A stretch of DNA of 23,044 nt, from the NCBI GenBank assembly GCA_900553315.1, contig USCW01000009.1:1-23044 (forward strand), given 5' to 3'. Positions 14,867-22,993 of the stretch are shown here, piece after piece. Within the stretch, counting starts at the first letter, position 1; the number at the start of each line of letters is the position of its first letter. This DNA is from an uncultured Eubacteriales bacterium (lineage in GTDB: Bacteria > Bacillota > Clostridia > Christensenellales > Aristaeellaceae). Both the position numbers and the translations under genes were made by a program. Under the pieces are notes generated by a model that was given only the letters and a program-made list of their open reading frames with translations, made no database searches and was not told the origin of the DNA.

Positions 14867-16027
14867 ATGAGAAGTAAGACACGTCTTTTTACAATGCTGA
14901 TGGCGATCAGCTTGCTGCTATCCTCCGTGGCCGCAGCAGCGCCGCTAGAGGAAACGCTGCCCATTGAAATCACATCACCGTCGGTCATTCTGGCGGAAAC
15001 CGCAACAGGAACTGTCATCTTTGAGAAAAACGCGGATGAGCGCCGGGAGGTCGCCTCTGTCACAAAGCTGATGACGGCGCTGCTGGTGTTGGAGGCATTG
15101 GAGGATCATGACGTTGCGCTGACGGATCAGGTAACGGTATCTCAGTGCGCCGCCGCTATGAAGGGCAGTCAGGCGCTGCTTGATGCAGGAGCGGTATATA
15201 CTCTGGAGGATTTACTGCGTTCCATGATTATTGCCAGTGCAAACGACAGCGCGGTGGCTTTAGCAGAGTATCTATCAGGCACCGAGGAAAATTTTGTGCA
15301 GCACATGAATGAGCGTGCAGCGGCACTTGGAATGACGAATACCTGCTACGTGAACTGTACGGGGTATCCGCAGGAAGGTCAGTATACGACCGCACGAGAC
15401 GTAATGACGCTTTCATGTGAGGTTAGCAGACATCCAACCTACCACACCTATGCCAGTAAATGGCTGGATACGTTGGTGCATCCCAGCGGACGGGTAACAG
15501 ATTTGACAAACACCAATCGCCTGGTGCGCTTTTATGATGGATGCGACGGCTTCAAAACAGGTTCAACGGATGCGGCGAAATTCTGTGTCAGCGCAACAGC
15601 CCAAAAGAACGGAATGCGCCTAGTAGCGGTCGTGTTAGGGTGTGAAAATAGTCAGCGGCGCTTTAATGAAGCTCGCAGTATGCTGGATTACGGCTTTGCA
15701 ACGTATCAACGGGTGGAAATCGCCAGAAAAGGTGATATGCTGGGGGAAAACCTTGCCGTTCAGCGTGGGAGTGCGGACAGCGTGGAGCTGATGCTGGGGA
15801 GTGGGCTGAGTATGCTGCTTCGGACGGGTCAGACATCCGATTTGCGTATTGAAGTGAGCTTGCCGGAGAGCATAGATGCCCCTGTTACGGCAGGACAGAT
15901 TGTGGGCATAGCAAGGGTGCTCATGAAAGATCAGGTGATTGCTAAGCTGAATGTTGTAGCGGCAGGAGACGTTCCGCTGCCGGGTTTCATCGAGGGCTTT
16001 TACCGAATTCTCGACATGTGGCGCTGA
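14867..16027 (+). CDS. Serine-type D-Ala-D-Ala carboxypeptidase (DacF-like, low-molecular-weight PBP)
   Basis: This 386-aa exported enzyme trims the terminal D-Ala from peptidoglycan pentapeptides and belongs to family S11. A signal peptide (about residues 1-25, LLLSSVAAAA region) precedes the transpeptidase fold. The three catalytic motifs are complete: Ser64-x-x-Lys67 (SVTK), Ser124-Ala-Asn126 and Lys230-Thr-Gly232-Ser. A PBP5-type C-terminal beta domain (about 280-370) follows, ending in an amphipathic tail GFIEGFYRILDMWR that probably attaches to the membrane surface. Cysteines near the active-site region (for example 160, 164, 184 and 226) are numerous for an exported protein. ATG 14867 is chosen from the signal peptide and the preceding AGGTGGGGG; the frame extends further upstream through a terminator, which excludes the longer form. 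Confidence 0.93.
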   Translation: MRSKTRLFTMLMAISLLLSSVAAAAPLEETLPIEITSPSVILAETATGTVIFEKNADERREVASVTKLMTALLVLEALEDHDVALTDQVTVSQCAAAMKGSQALLDAGAVYTLEDLLRSMIIASANDSAVALAEYLSGTEENFVQHMNERAAALGMTNTCYVNCTGYPQEGQYTTARDVMTLSCEVSRHPTYHTYASKWLDTLVHPSGRVTDLTNTNRLVRFYDGCDGFKTGSTDAAKFCVSATAQKNGMRLVAVVLGCENSQRRFNEARSMLDYGFATYQRVEIARKGDMLGENLAVQRGSADSVELMLGSGLSMLLRTGQTSDLRIEVSLPESIDAPVTAGQIVGIARVLMKDQVIAKLNVVAAGDVPLPGFIEGFYRILDMWR

Positions 16028-16030
16028 AGC

Positions 16031-16059
16031 TTGCAGGAATCGCATATTCGCGGTATAAT
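16031..16059 (+). promoter_or_regulatory. Promoter of the M50-scpA-scpB operon
   Basis: TTGCAG (16031-16036), a 17-nt spacer and TATAAT (16054-16059), starting 4 bases after the stop of the carboxypeptidase gene. Confidence 0.7.
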
Positions 16060-16095
16060 AAAAAAGTATCGTTTGCTGAATATGCGAAATGAGGG

Positions 16096-16917
16096 ATGCG
16101 GTTGTTGTTTTCTCGTTTGCAAAGCTGGTTCAGTATGCTTCGCTCTGATCCGGTAGGTTTCATCGTTTACCTGCTTTATCTGGTAGTCACGGTGCTGTTG
16201 AGTTTGATTTTGCATGAGATTGCGCATGGTTATGTGGCGTATCGCTGCGGCGACCCCACGGCGAAGATGTTTGGGCGTTTGAGCTTGGATCCGCGGAAGC
16301 ATCTGGATCCGCTGGGTACGATCTGCATGTTTGCCTTTGGCATTGGCTGGGCCAAGCCCGTGCCGGTTAATCCGCGCAATTTCCGCAACTATCGGCGGGA
16401 CGATTTCTTGGTGTCTATTGCCGGTATTGTCATGAACCTGACGCTGTTTATTCTGACAACGGCGTTAGCAGTCGGCGTGAACGGTCTGATGTTCGATCGT
16501 TCCTTTTTGACCGATATTAAGGAATATTACGGTTCGCTGGATCTGCTGCTGAATCCGTATTCCTCGTCTGTTGGCACAGCGATTACCTATGGTTTAACCA
16601 CCTCGGATATGACATCCGTCATGGCACATCCGTGGCTGATGTATGTGCAGCGGTTCCTGCTGAACATGGCGACGATCAACCTGTCTCTGGCGGTGTTCAA
16701 TCTTTTACCCATTCCGCCGCTGGATGGCTATCATCTTTTCAACGATCTGCTGCTCAAGGGCAAGCTTCAGCTGTCACAGCAAGCGTTCACGATTGCGCAG
16801 GTAGCGCTGCTGGCGGTATGTTTCAGCGGCATTCTGAACACGCTGCTGAGCTATGTGAATACGAACGTATTCGGCGCGGTGCTGCATTTGTTTCTGCTGA
16901 TTACGGGCGGTGCGTAA
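16096..16917 (+). CDS. M50 family site-2-type zinc metalloprotease
   Basis: This polytopic protein of about 273 aa is a short rhomboid-free S2P relative lacking a PDZ domain. The metalloprotease motif HEIAHG lies in the TM near residues 40-50, and the second zinc-site motif, NLLPIPPLDGYH, lies near residue 205. A GWAKPVPVNPRNF stretch is typical of this subfamily. Such proteins are thought to cut transmembrane segments, though substrates of the scp-linked branch are unknown. The start is uncertain: GAGGG abuts ATG 16096 directly, so TTG 16102 or 16105 may be the real start; a stop codon at 16090 rules out anything earlier. It is followed after 3 bases by scpA, an order found in many Firmicutes. 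Confidence 0.9.
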   Translation: MRLLFSRLQSWFSMLRSDPVGFIVYLLYLVVTVLLSLILHEIAHGYVAYRCGDPTAKMFGRLSLDPRKHLDPLGTICMFAFGIGWAKPVPVNPRNFRNYRRDDFLVSIAGIVMNLTLFILTTALAVGVNGLMFDRSFLTDIKEYYGSLDLLLNPYSSSVGTAITYGLTTSDMTSVMAHPWLMYVQRFLLNMATINLSLAVFNLLPIPPLDGYHLFNDLLLKGKLQLSQQAFTIAQVALLAVCFSGILNTLLSYVNTNVFGAVLHLFLLITGGA

Positions 16918-16920
16918 GCG

Positions 16921-17679
16921 ATGCCGATGACGTTTGCGCTCAAGGACTTTGACGGCCCCCTGGATTTGCTGCTGCATCTTATCAGCAAAGCACAGGTGGA
17001 TATTAAGGACATTTTCGTTTCACAGATTACCGATCAATATATTGAACATGTCCAGAATGCAGTTGATCTGGATATGGACGATGCAACCGATTTCCTTGTA
17101 ATGGCGGCAACGCTGCTGGAAATTAAGAGCCGTGCCATGCTGCCGAAGCCGCCTAAGCTAGATGAGGATGAGGAAGACCCGGAAGAAGCGCTGATTCGCC
17201 GTTTGGAGGAATACAAGCGCTTCCGAGAAACAGCGGCGGAAATGCAGCGCTTTGAGGAAGCTGCCGCCTGCATGTATGAAAAATTACCGGAGGAATATCC
17301 TCTGCCGCCGCAAAGTGTGGAGTTGACAGGCCTGACGCTTCAAGGGCTGGTAGATGCGTTTCTGCGCATTTATAACCGCAAGCCCAAGGAGCCAGAGGTC
17401 AAGGAGGTCAACCACTATGCGCCGCGGGATATTCGACGGGATGAGCATAACGTGCAGGAATGTATGCTGGTGCTGCTGAAGGGACTGCGGCACAAGGGAC
17501 AGCTACGCTTTGAAGAAGTGTTCAGCGAAGCGCCGACAAAGGAAGAGGTTGTGACGCTCTTTCTGGCGCTGCTGGAGCTTTTGCGGCTTGGAGAGACACA
17601 TATATCTCAGGAACATATTTACGGGGAGATAATCTTGCTGCCCGGAAGGAGCGAGTTGATTGGCGAAGAGGAAGCCTGA
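16921..17679 (+). CDS. scpA: Segregation and condensation protein A
   Basis: This 252-aa kleisin bridges the SMC dimer and joins ScpB to form the bacterial condensin that organises newly replicated origins. The N-terminal signature is plain: FDGPLDLLLHLISKAQVDIKDI (about residues 10-31), then MDDATDFLVMAATLLEIKSRAMLP. An acidic linker (DEDEEDPEEA) leads to the C-terminal winged-helix region that contacts the SMC head (about 180-245). The start at ATG 16921 is three bases after the M50 stop; ATG 16927 is an alternative. The 3' end overlaps scpB by 20 bases. Confidence 0.96.
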   Translation: MPMTFALKDFDGPLDLLLHLISKAQVDIKDIFVSQITDQYIEHVQNAVDLDMDDATDFLVMAATLLEIKSRAMLPKPPKLDEDEEDPEEALIRRLEEYKRFRETAAEMQRFEEAAACMYEKLPEEYPLPPQSVELTGLTLQGLVDAFLRIYNRKPKEPEVKEVNHYAPRDIRRDEHNVQECMLVLLKGLRHKGQLRFEEVFSEAPTKEEVVTLFLALLELLRLGETHISQEHIYGEIILLPGRSELIGEEEA

Positions 17680-18247
17680 TCTGCTGACGCAGGAGGTTCG
17701 CGGCCGGGTTGAGGCCATTTTATTTGTGGCGGGGGAGCCGGTGCTTGTCAGCGACATGGCCAAGGCTCTGGAACTGAGTGAGTCCGATATGAGTCATGTG
17801 CTGGATTTGCTGGTGAATGAATATGACTTTGAGCAGCGCGGCTTTTGTCTCAAGCGTTTTGGAAAGCATGTGCAGCTTGCGACGCGTGCAATCTATGCCG
17901 ATTGGGTAGAGCGGTTGCTTCAGCCGGTGCAGAAGCAGAGCTTGAGTCAAGCTGCTATGGAAACGCTGGCGGTGGTCGCATATCGTCAGCCCGTAACCAA
18001 GGCGGAGATTGAGCAGATTCGCGGCGTGAAGTGTGATTATTCGATTGCGTCGTTGAGCAACAAGGGACTGATCGAGGAGGTAGGGCGGAAGGACACCGTA
18101 GGCCGCCCGATTCTATACGGTACCACGGATGAATTTCTGAATCACTTCGGTATCGGCAGTCTCGATCAGCTGCCCGCGCTGCCGCAGGATCTAAAGGAAC
18201 AGACGGAGGCAGACGCGGCTGAAGATGAGCAATTACTGATTCCTTGA
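17660..18247 (+). CDS. scpB: Segregation and condensation protein B
   Basis: This 195-aa partner of ScpA has two winged-helix domains (about residues 8-85 and 90-165). Family marks are VEAILFVAGEPV near the start, then SQAAMETLAVVAYRQPVTKAEIEQIRGVKCDYSIASL and GRPILYGTTDEFLNHFGI. The start is TTG 17660, preceded by AAGGAG 9 bases upstream inside scpA; no ATG fits. The overlap implies translational coupling that would keep the two subunits balanced. Confidence 0.95.
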   Translation: MAKRKPDLLTQEVRGRVEAILFVAGEPVLVSDMAKALELSESDMSHVLDLLVNEYDFEQRGFCLKRFGKHVQLATRAIYADWVERLLQPVQKQSLSQAAMETLAVVAYRQPVTKAEIEQIRGVKCDYSIASLSNKGLIEEVGRKDTVGRPILYGTTDEFLNHFGIGSLDQLPALPQDLKEQTEADAAEDEQLLIP

Positions 18248-18256
18248 GGAGTATAG

Positions 18257-18297
18257 AAAAGCAGAGGCGCGCCTATGAAGGACGTGCCTCTGCTTTT
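18257..18297 (+). terminator. Terminator of the scpAB operon
   Basis: AAAAGCAGAGGC... (from 18257) pairs with ...GTGCCTCTGCTTTT (to 18297), a stem of about 15 bp with G-U pairs and a short loop, ending in TTTT, 9 bases after the scpB stop. Confidence 0.82.
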
Positions 18298-18310
18298 GGG
18301 CTGGTAGGTA

Positions 18311-18351
18311 TATGAAAAGAGGCTGCATTCCAAAAGGAATACAGCCTCTTT
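18311..18351 (-). terminator. Terminator of rplS
   Basis: Bases 18316-18331 and 18336-18351 form a 16-bp stem with a 4-base loop. The single imperfection (18326/18341) is a G-U wobble in minus-strand RNA but a C-A mismatch in plus-strand RNA, so the structure belongs to rplS. TTTTCAT follows on the minus strand. Confidence 0.85.
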
Positions 18352-18365
18352 GGTGCAGCAGATGC

Positions 18366-18716
18366 TTACACGCGCTTGATTTCCTTGAGCTTGGCCGCCT
18401 TGCCCTGCAGATTACGCAGGTAGTACAGCTTCGCACGGCGAACCTTACCGCTGCGGATGATCTCCACATGATCTACGCGGGGAGAATGCATCGGGAAAGT
18501 ACGCTCAACGCCAATGCCGTAGGAAACACGGCGCACCGTGAAGGTCTCACGGATGCCGCCATTGCGCATGGCGATCACAACACCCTCGAACGCCTGAAGA
18601 CGCTCGCGGCTGCCTTCCACAACCTTGACCCACACACGAACGGTGTCGCCAATGCTGATCTTGGGCAGATCGGTACGGAGTTGCTTCTGCTCGATAGAAC
18701 GGATAATTTCACTCAT
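18366..18716 (-). CDS. rplS: 50S ribosomal protein L19
   Basis: This 116-aa ribosomal protein sits at the 30S-50S interface. The sequence has the full L19 pattern: an N-terminal helix, GDTVRVWVKVVEGSRERLQAFEGVVIAM, then GIGVERTFPMHSPRVDHVEIIRSGKVRRAKLYYLR and a basic C-terminus. ATG 18716 is chosen because GGAAGGAGG lies upstream; eight further codons can be read upstream but they cover the ribosome binding site. It stands alone here, without rpsP, rimM and trmD, its frequent neighbours. It has its own promoter, a structured leader and its own terminator. Confidence 0.97.
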   Translation of the reverse strand: MSEIIRSIEQKQLRTDLPKISIGDTVRVWVKVVEGSRERLQAFEGVVIAMRNGGIRETFTVRRVSYGIGVERTFPMHSPRVDHVEIIRSGKVRRAKLYYLRNLQGKAAKLKEIKRV

Positions 18717-18740
18717 TGTAAGTGTTCCTCCTTCCCTCAT

Positions 18741-18782
18741 AGACGTTCGTACTCAGACAAAATGTCGGGCAGCGGAACGTCC
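18741..18782 (-). ncRNA. Structured rplS leader, possible L19 autoregulatory leader
   Basis: In the transcript ahead of rplS, GACGTTC (18781-18775) pairs perfectly with GAACGTC (18748-18742), enclosing an inner hairpin GACA-TTT-TGTC (18766-18756). The structure ends just before the ribosome binding site. Firmicutes L19 leaders (Rfam L19_leader) regulate rplS in this position. I infer membership from location and fold only; the consensus was not checked. Confidence 0.5.
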
Positions 18783-18798
18783 GTATGTCACAAAGAGA

Positions 18799-18828
18799 AG
18801 TATATCATAAATCCGGGACGTTTGGCAA
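18799..18828 (-). promoter_or_regulatory. Promoter of rplS
   Basis: On the minus strand TTGCCA (18828-18823), an 18-nt spacer and TATACT (18804-18799). It gives a leader of about 75 nt before the rplS ATG. Confidence 0.68.
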
Positions 18829-18880
18829 TAGCTTTTCTGAAAAAAATATCATGCGTTTGTTTCTGCCATCCATGTAGCGT

Positions 18881-18909
18881 TTGAAATCTGCCGGGGAACG
18901 TGTTACAAT
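18881..18909 (+). promoter_or_regulatory. Promoter of the capD-like/fbp operon
   Basis: TTGAAA (18881-18886), a 17-nt spacer and TACAAT (18904-18909). This is the same pair of boxes as the vanZ-like promoter. It lies inside the longest open frame of the following gene, which shows that the true start is downstream. Confidence 0.8.
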
Positions 18910-18943
18910 AGGCGGGATGAATGACTCGGAGGAGAGAATTCTG

Positions 18944-20875
18944 ATGAATGAAGCGAAGGTCACGCGTCACGGCATGACGTGGCACATGGCAGGACTTATG
19001 CTGCTGGATGCGGTGCTGGCAATCCTGACGCTTATGTTGGCGCTGCAAATTTATTATGATATGAACGCGCCTGAGGCGCACATTCTCCATGTATGGCGAA
19101 GCGCGCCCATGCTGATTATTTTTACAGTTACTTCTTGTTATGCGGTAGGCCTCTATCGAAGCTTGATGCGCTATGCGGGCGTGGAAGCGCTGGTGCAGAT
19201 CGGAATGGGAACGCTGTTGGGCAGTGGTTTGACCTATCTCGTGTCGCTGGCGGCCTATACCATTCAACGGGAGCCGAATCTCTTTCTCATGCCGCGTCCG
19301 GTCTATTTGGTGCAATGGCTGTTGATGTTTTTTCTGGTGGGCGGAAGCCGCTTGAGTTTGCGCATAATGCAGGGCGGTGTGGGCTTTCTGCCGCACCGTT
19401 CCTATGGCAAGCGCGTGATGGTTGTTGGCGCAGGCTGGGCCGGAGCGCAGGTCATTCGTGAGGTGCAGGCCGGACGGTATGGTGACTGTACCGCAGTATT
19501 GGCGGTAGATGATGATGCCGCTAAGCAGGGGGCGACGCTGGCACGGGTGCCTGTGCTGCTGGGAACGGATAAGGTTGAAGAATATGCCCATCAGTATCGT
19601 GTGGACGAAATCATTATTGCAATCGCTACACCGAACGGAGATTTGTCAGAGCTGATTCATCGCTGCATCAATACAGGCTGTCATGTGCGTATGGTATCCA
19701 CGCTGCGGGATATGAATACCGGCGCACCGGCACTGGGCAAAATGCGCGAGGTAGATATTGGCGATCTGCTGGGGCGTGCGGAAAAACATCTAGACATGAC
19801 AGAGGTACAGGCCTACTTCGAGGGGCGGCGTGTATTGGTAACGGGCGGCGGGGGCTCCATCGGTTCGGAGCTGTGTCGGCAGATCATGACCTTTGCACCC
19901 GCGAAGCTGATTCTGTATGACATCAGCGAAAATTATATGTATGATCTGTTTTTTGAGCTTCAGGAAAAATATGGCGTGCTGGTGAAGAATACCGTGGAGC
20001 TGCGCGTGGGCTCTATTCGGGATCGCAGCACGCTGGATCGTGTGTTTGATGAGTTCCGGCCAGAGATCGTGATTCATGCGGCGGCGCATAAGCATGTTCC
20101 TTTGATGGAGGATAGCCCGGAGCAGGCAGTCATCAATAACGTATTCGGCACCTTAAATGTGGCTCAATGCGCCATGGCTCATGACGTAAAGCGGTTTGTG
20201 ATGATTTCCACGGACAAGGCAGTCAACCCCACAAACGTGATGGGGGCGACCAAACGGTTGGCTGAAATTATCATTGAGGCACTGCAGGCACAGGGAAAAA
20301 CGCAATATACGGCGGTGCGCTTTGGCAATGTGCTGGGCTCCAACGGTAGCGTGGTTCCGTTGTTTGAACGGCAGATTCGTGCCGGAGGTCCGGTGACGCT
20401 GACACATCCGGATATTATTCGCTACTTCATGACGATTCCCGAGGCAGCCAGTCTGGTGCTTCAGGCGGCATCCATTGCCAAGGGCGGTGAGCTTTTTGTA
20501 TTGGACATGGGAAAGCCGGTCAAAATCCGTGAGCTGGCTGAGCGTATGATCCAGTTGTACGCTGATCCGAATGGGCCGCCGGTGGAAATCGTCTACACAG
20601 GCTTGCGCCCCGGCGAAAAGCTCTACGAGGAATTGCTGCGTGATGAGGAAAACTCGACCGCGACCAGCAAGGAGAAAATCTTTATTGCCAAGCCAGAGCA
20701 GGTTGCATGGTCACAGGTGGAGCAGATGCTGGAGCATCTGCATCGCTGTTTGGACGAGGGTGGAGATATGCGTGCTTGTTTGCATGAAATTCTGCCATCA
20801 TATCGCCAGCCACAGCCTGTCAGCGCGGCGGAAGCGGCCGCACAAGCTGCACGCGAAGCAAAACAGGCTGGCTGA
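18944..20875 (+). CDS. Membrane-bound nucleotide-sugar 4,6-dehydratase/epimerase (CapD/FlaA1/PglF family)
   Basis: This 643-aa protein starts polysaccharide or glycan precursor synthesis by dehydrating a UDP-N-acetyl-hexosamine. Four membrane segments (about residues 15-135) anchor it. A first nucleotide-binding fold begins at VVGAGWAGAQV (160-170). A second Rossmann domain with TGGGGSIGSEL (300-310) binds NAD(P). The catalytic region reads Ser422-Thr-Asp-Lys425-Ala, then NPTNVMGATKR, as in PglF/CapD dehydratases where Asp-Lys replaces the usual Tyr-x-x-x-Lys. GLRPGEKLYEELL near the C-terminus is also typical. ATG 18944 is chosen because GGAGGAG lies 9 bases upstream and the promoter overlaps the longer frame. 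No other polysaccharide genes are adjacent, so the product sugar is open. fbp follows after 25 bases. Confidence 0.93.
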   Translation: MNEAKVTRHGMTWHMAGLMLLDAVLAILTLMLALQIYYDMNAPEAHILHVWRSAPMLIIFTVTSCYAVGLYRSLMRYAGVEALVQIGMGTLLGSGLTYLVSLAAYTIQREPNLFLMPRPVYLVQWLLMFFLVGGSRLSLRIMQGGVGFLPHRSYGKRVMVVGAGWAGAQVIREVQAGRYGDCTAVLAVDDDAAKQGATLARVPVLLGTDKVEEYAHQYRVDEIIIAIATPNGDLSELIHRCINTGCHVRMVSTLRDMNTGAPALGKMREVDIGDLLGRAEKHLDMTEVQAYFEGRRVLVTGGGGSIGSELCRQIMTFAPAKLILYDISENYMYDLFFELQEKYGVLVKNTVELRVGSIRDRSTLDRVFDEFRPEIVIHAAAHKHVPLMEDSPEQAVINNVFGTLNVAQCAMAHDVKRFVMISTDKAVNPTNVMGATKRLAEIIIEALQAQGKTQYTAVRFGNVLGSNGSVVPLFERQIRAGGPVTLTHPDIIRYFMTIPEAASLVLQAASIAKGGELFVLDMGKPVKIRELAERMIQLYADPNGPPVEIVYTGLRPGEKLYEELLRDEENSTATSKEKIFIAKPEQVAWSQVEQMLEHLHRCLDEGGDMRACLHEILPSYRQPQPVSAAEAAAQAAREAKQAG

Positions 20876-20900
20876 TAGAAGTTTGAAAGGAGGATGCTGC

Positions 20901-22802
20901 ATGTCCGCAATGACTTGTACGCCAGAAAGGCTGAAATATTTGACGCTACTGGCAGAGGGCTATCCTACGGTGCAGTCGCTTTGTACGGAAATCGTACATT
21001 TGGAGGCAATCTTGGCTCTCCCCAAGGGTACGGAACACTTTATGAGCGACATTCACGGCGAGTATGAGGCATTCTGCCACATTCTGAACAATTGCTCCGG
21101 TGTGATTCGCGAGAAGGTCAATATGCTTTTCAGCGGTACCATGACAGGGCGGGAAATCTCCGGGCTGTGTACTCTGATTTATTACCCGGAGGAAAAATTA
21201 AAGCGACTGAAAAAGCAAGGTCGCTTGACTAAGGAATGGTATCGCTCAACGCTTCAAAATCTGATTGCGCTGAGTAAGCTGTTGTCTTCCAAATATACGC
21301 GCTCAAAGGTTCGAAAGGCAATGCCCGAAGCGTATGCTTTCCTGCTGGACGAGTTGCTTCACGCACAGACGGACGAAGACGATAATCAGGTAGCGTATCA
21401 TGATCGTTTGCTGGAATCATTAATCGAGGTTGGCGAGGGAGACGATTTCATTGTGGAAGTCTCCACGCTTATTAAACGCTTGGCTGTAGATCGCCTCCAT
21501 GTGGTGGGGGATATTTTTGATCGCGGATCGCGGGCAGACAGCGTGCTTGAACTGCTGGAGCATCATCATTCTGTGGATATTGAATGGGGCAACCATGATA
21601 TTCTCTGGATGGGTGCAGCTTCTGGTTCGCTGGTATGCTGCTGCGCCGTGGTGCGTAATTGTCTGAACTACCACAATATGGATATTTTGGAGCGCGGCTA
21701 TGGTATTCCCTTGCGCCCGCTGACGCTGTTTGCAGAAAAAAGCTATCCGGAGTTGTCTCCGGAGGCAGCAGCATTACATGTGATTACGTTGCTGATGTTC
21801 AAGCTGGAAGGACAGCTAATCCGGCGCAATCCAGACTTTGACATGGATTCTCGCTTGTTGTTGGACAAGATCGACTGGAAGCAGTATACCTTTACAGACG
21901 ATGAAGGGACTTGGCCGCTCAAGAAGCTTCCTGCGCTGCATTTACAGGAGCGGGATGTCTATGCGTTGTCAGATGACGAGATGGCCGTTGTGCAAGAGCT
22001 GGCTGAAGCTTTTCGACAGTCCATTCGTTTGCAGCGGCAGGTGAGCTTTCTGTATGACCGCGGTCGGCTGTATCGACGGTACAATCAGAACCTGTTGTTC
22101 CATGGCTGCGTACCCATGACCATGGACGGTGCGTTCCGCGAGGTGGAGATTGAAGGCGTCAAGCGTTCAGGCCGGGACCTCATGGATGTGCTGGATGCCA
22201 TTGCGCGGCGTGCCTATTTTGAAGGCGATGCGAAGGCTGTTGACTTCATGTGGTACCTGTGGTGTGCGGAGTATTCTCCGCTTTGCGGGCGCAGAATCAA
22301 AACCTTCCAACGCTATTTTACCGAAGACGAGGCGGCTTGGAAGGAACCGCGTGATCCCTATTATCTTTTTGCGAATCAGGAGGAAGCTTGTACGCGTTTG
22401 CTGGCGGAATTTGGCTTGACGGACGCGCAGTCCCGCATTATCAACGGACACACGCCCATTCGCGTAACACATGGAGAAAGTCCCATCAAGGCTGGTGGAA
22501 AATGCATTGTAATTGATGGCGGCTTCTGCCGGGCGTACCAAAAGACCACGGGCATTGCGGGCTATACATTGATTTCCAACTCCCATGGTATGCGCATTGT
22601 ATCCCATCAGCCGTTCACGGATTTGGAGGATGCGTTGAGCGAAAATCGGGATATTCATTCTCAGCCATATATTTTTGCGACTTGGGAAAAACGGCGGATG
22701 GTTGCAGATACGGATCGCGGTCATCAATTACAGGAACGTATTGCGGATTTGCATGACTTGCTGGAGGCGGTTCGACAAGGTCTGGTGAATCTGAAAAGCT
22801 GA
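20901..22802 (+). CDS. fbp: Fructose-1,6-bisphosphatase, class III
   Basis: This 633-aa enzyme of gluconeogenesis hydrolyses fructose-1,6-bisphosphate to fructose-6-phosphate. It is the Firmicutes-type class III form, about twice the length of class I enzymes, with a metallophosphoesterase core. Metal-site motifs are SDIHGEY (Asp50, His52), GDIFDRG (Asp204, Asp207), WGNHDILWMG (Asn231, His232) and NGHTPI late in the protein. ATG 20901 follows AAAGGAGG. It is probably co-transcribed with the capD-like gene upstream, which would tie hexose-phosphate supply to glycan precursor synthesis, though that link is inference. A short GAAAGGA/TCCTTTC hairpin (22836-22854) follows, but it is a weak terminator. 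Confidence 0.97.
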   Translation: MSAMTCTPERLKYLTLLAEGYPTVQSLCTEIVHLEAILALPKGTEHFMSDIHGEYEAFCHILNNCSGVIREKVNMLFSGTMTGREISGLCTLIYYPEEKLKRLKKQGRLTKEWYRSTLQNLIALSKLLSSKYTRSKVRKAMPEAYAFLLDELLHAQTDEDDNQVAYHDRLLESLIEVGEGDDFIVEVSTLIKRLAVDRLHVVGDIFDRGSRADSVLELLEHHHSVDIEWGNHDILWMGAASGSLVCCCAVVRNCLNYHNMDILERGYGIPLRPLTLFAEKSYPELSPEAAALHVITLLMFKLEGQLIRRNPDFDMDSRLLLDKIDWKQYTFTDDEGTWPLKKLPALHLQERDVYALSDDEMAVVQELAEAFRQSIRLQRQVSFLYDRGRLYRRYNQNLLFHGCVPMTMDGAFREVEIEGVKRSGRDLMDVLDAIARRAYFEGDAKAVDFMWYLWCAEYSPLCGRRIKTFQRYFTEDEAAWKEPRDPYYLFANQEEACTRLLAEFGLTDAQSRIINGHTPIRVTHGESPIKAGGKCIVIDGGFCRAYQKTTGIAGYTLISNSHGMRIVSHQPFTDLEDALSENRDIHSQPYIFATWEKRRMVADTDRGHQLQERIADLHDLLEAVRQGLVNLKS

Positions 22803-22870
22803 ACCTTTAGCCAAGTTACCGCATAGTCTGAATGTGAAAGGAGCTTTTCCTTTCGAGGGAGGCTGACGCT

Positions 22871-22978
22871 ATGCGCGGCATGGGTATTGCGCTGATTGTG
22901 ATTGGCGTACTGGGATCAATTTTAATTTTTCTATATTCTGATTTGGGACGGTCAAAACTGGCGTGTTTTGTGAAATGA
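22871..22978 (+). CDS. Small single-TM membrane protein (35 aa)
   Basis: ATG 22871 has GAGGGAGG 8 bases upstream, a strong ribosome binding site for so short a frame. The peptide begins MRGMGIALIVIGVLGSILIF, a clean single membrane segment (about residues 4-22), and continues LYSDLGRSKLACFVK with a basic, cysteine-containing tail. I do not recognise a family. It follows fbp by 68 bases, behind a small hairpin, and the dispersed inverted-repeat element begins 15 bases after its stop. The evidence is the site, the composition and the clean stop, not homology. Confidence 0.55.
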   Translation: MRGMGIALIVIGVLGSILIFLYSDLGRSKLACFVK

Positions 22979-22993
22979 ACCTCGCCAGCAATT

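Noticed and set aside
16774..16977. Short minus-strand frame at the M50/scpA boundary
   Set aside because: There is no binding site, and both strands' overlapping sequence is explained by two well-supported plus-strand genes.
18941..18943. Alternative non-ATG starts of the capD-like gene in the region 18881-18943
   Set aside because: The -35 and -10 boxes occupy 18881-18909, and the only good ribosome binding site points to ATG 18944.
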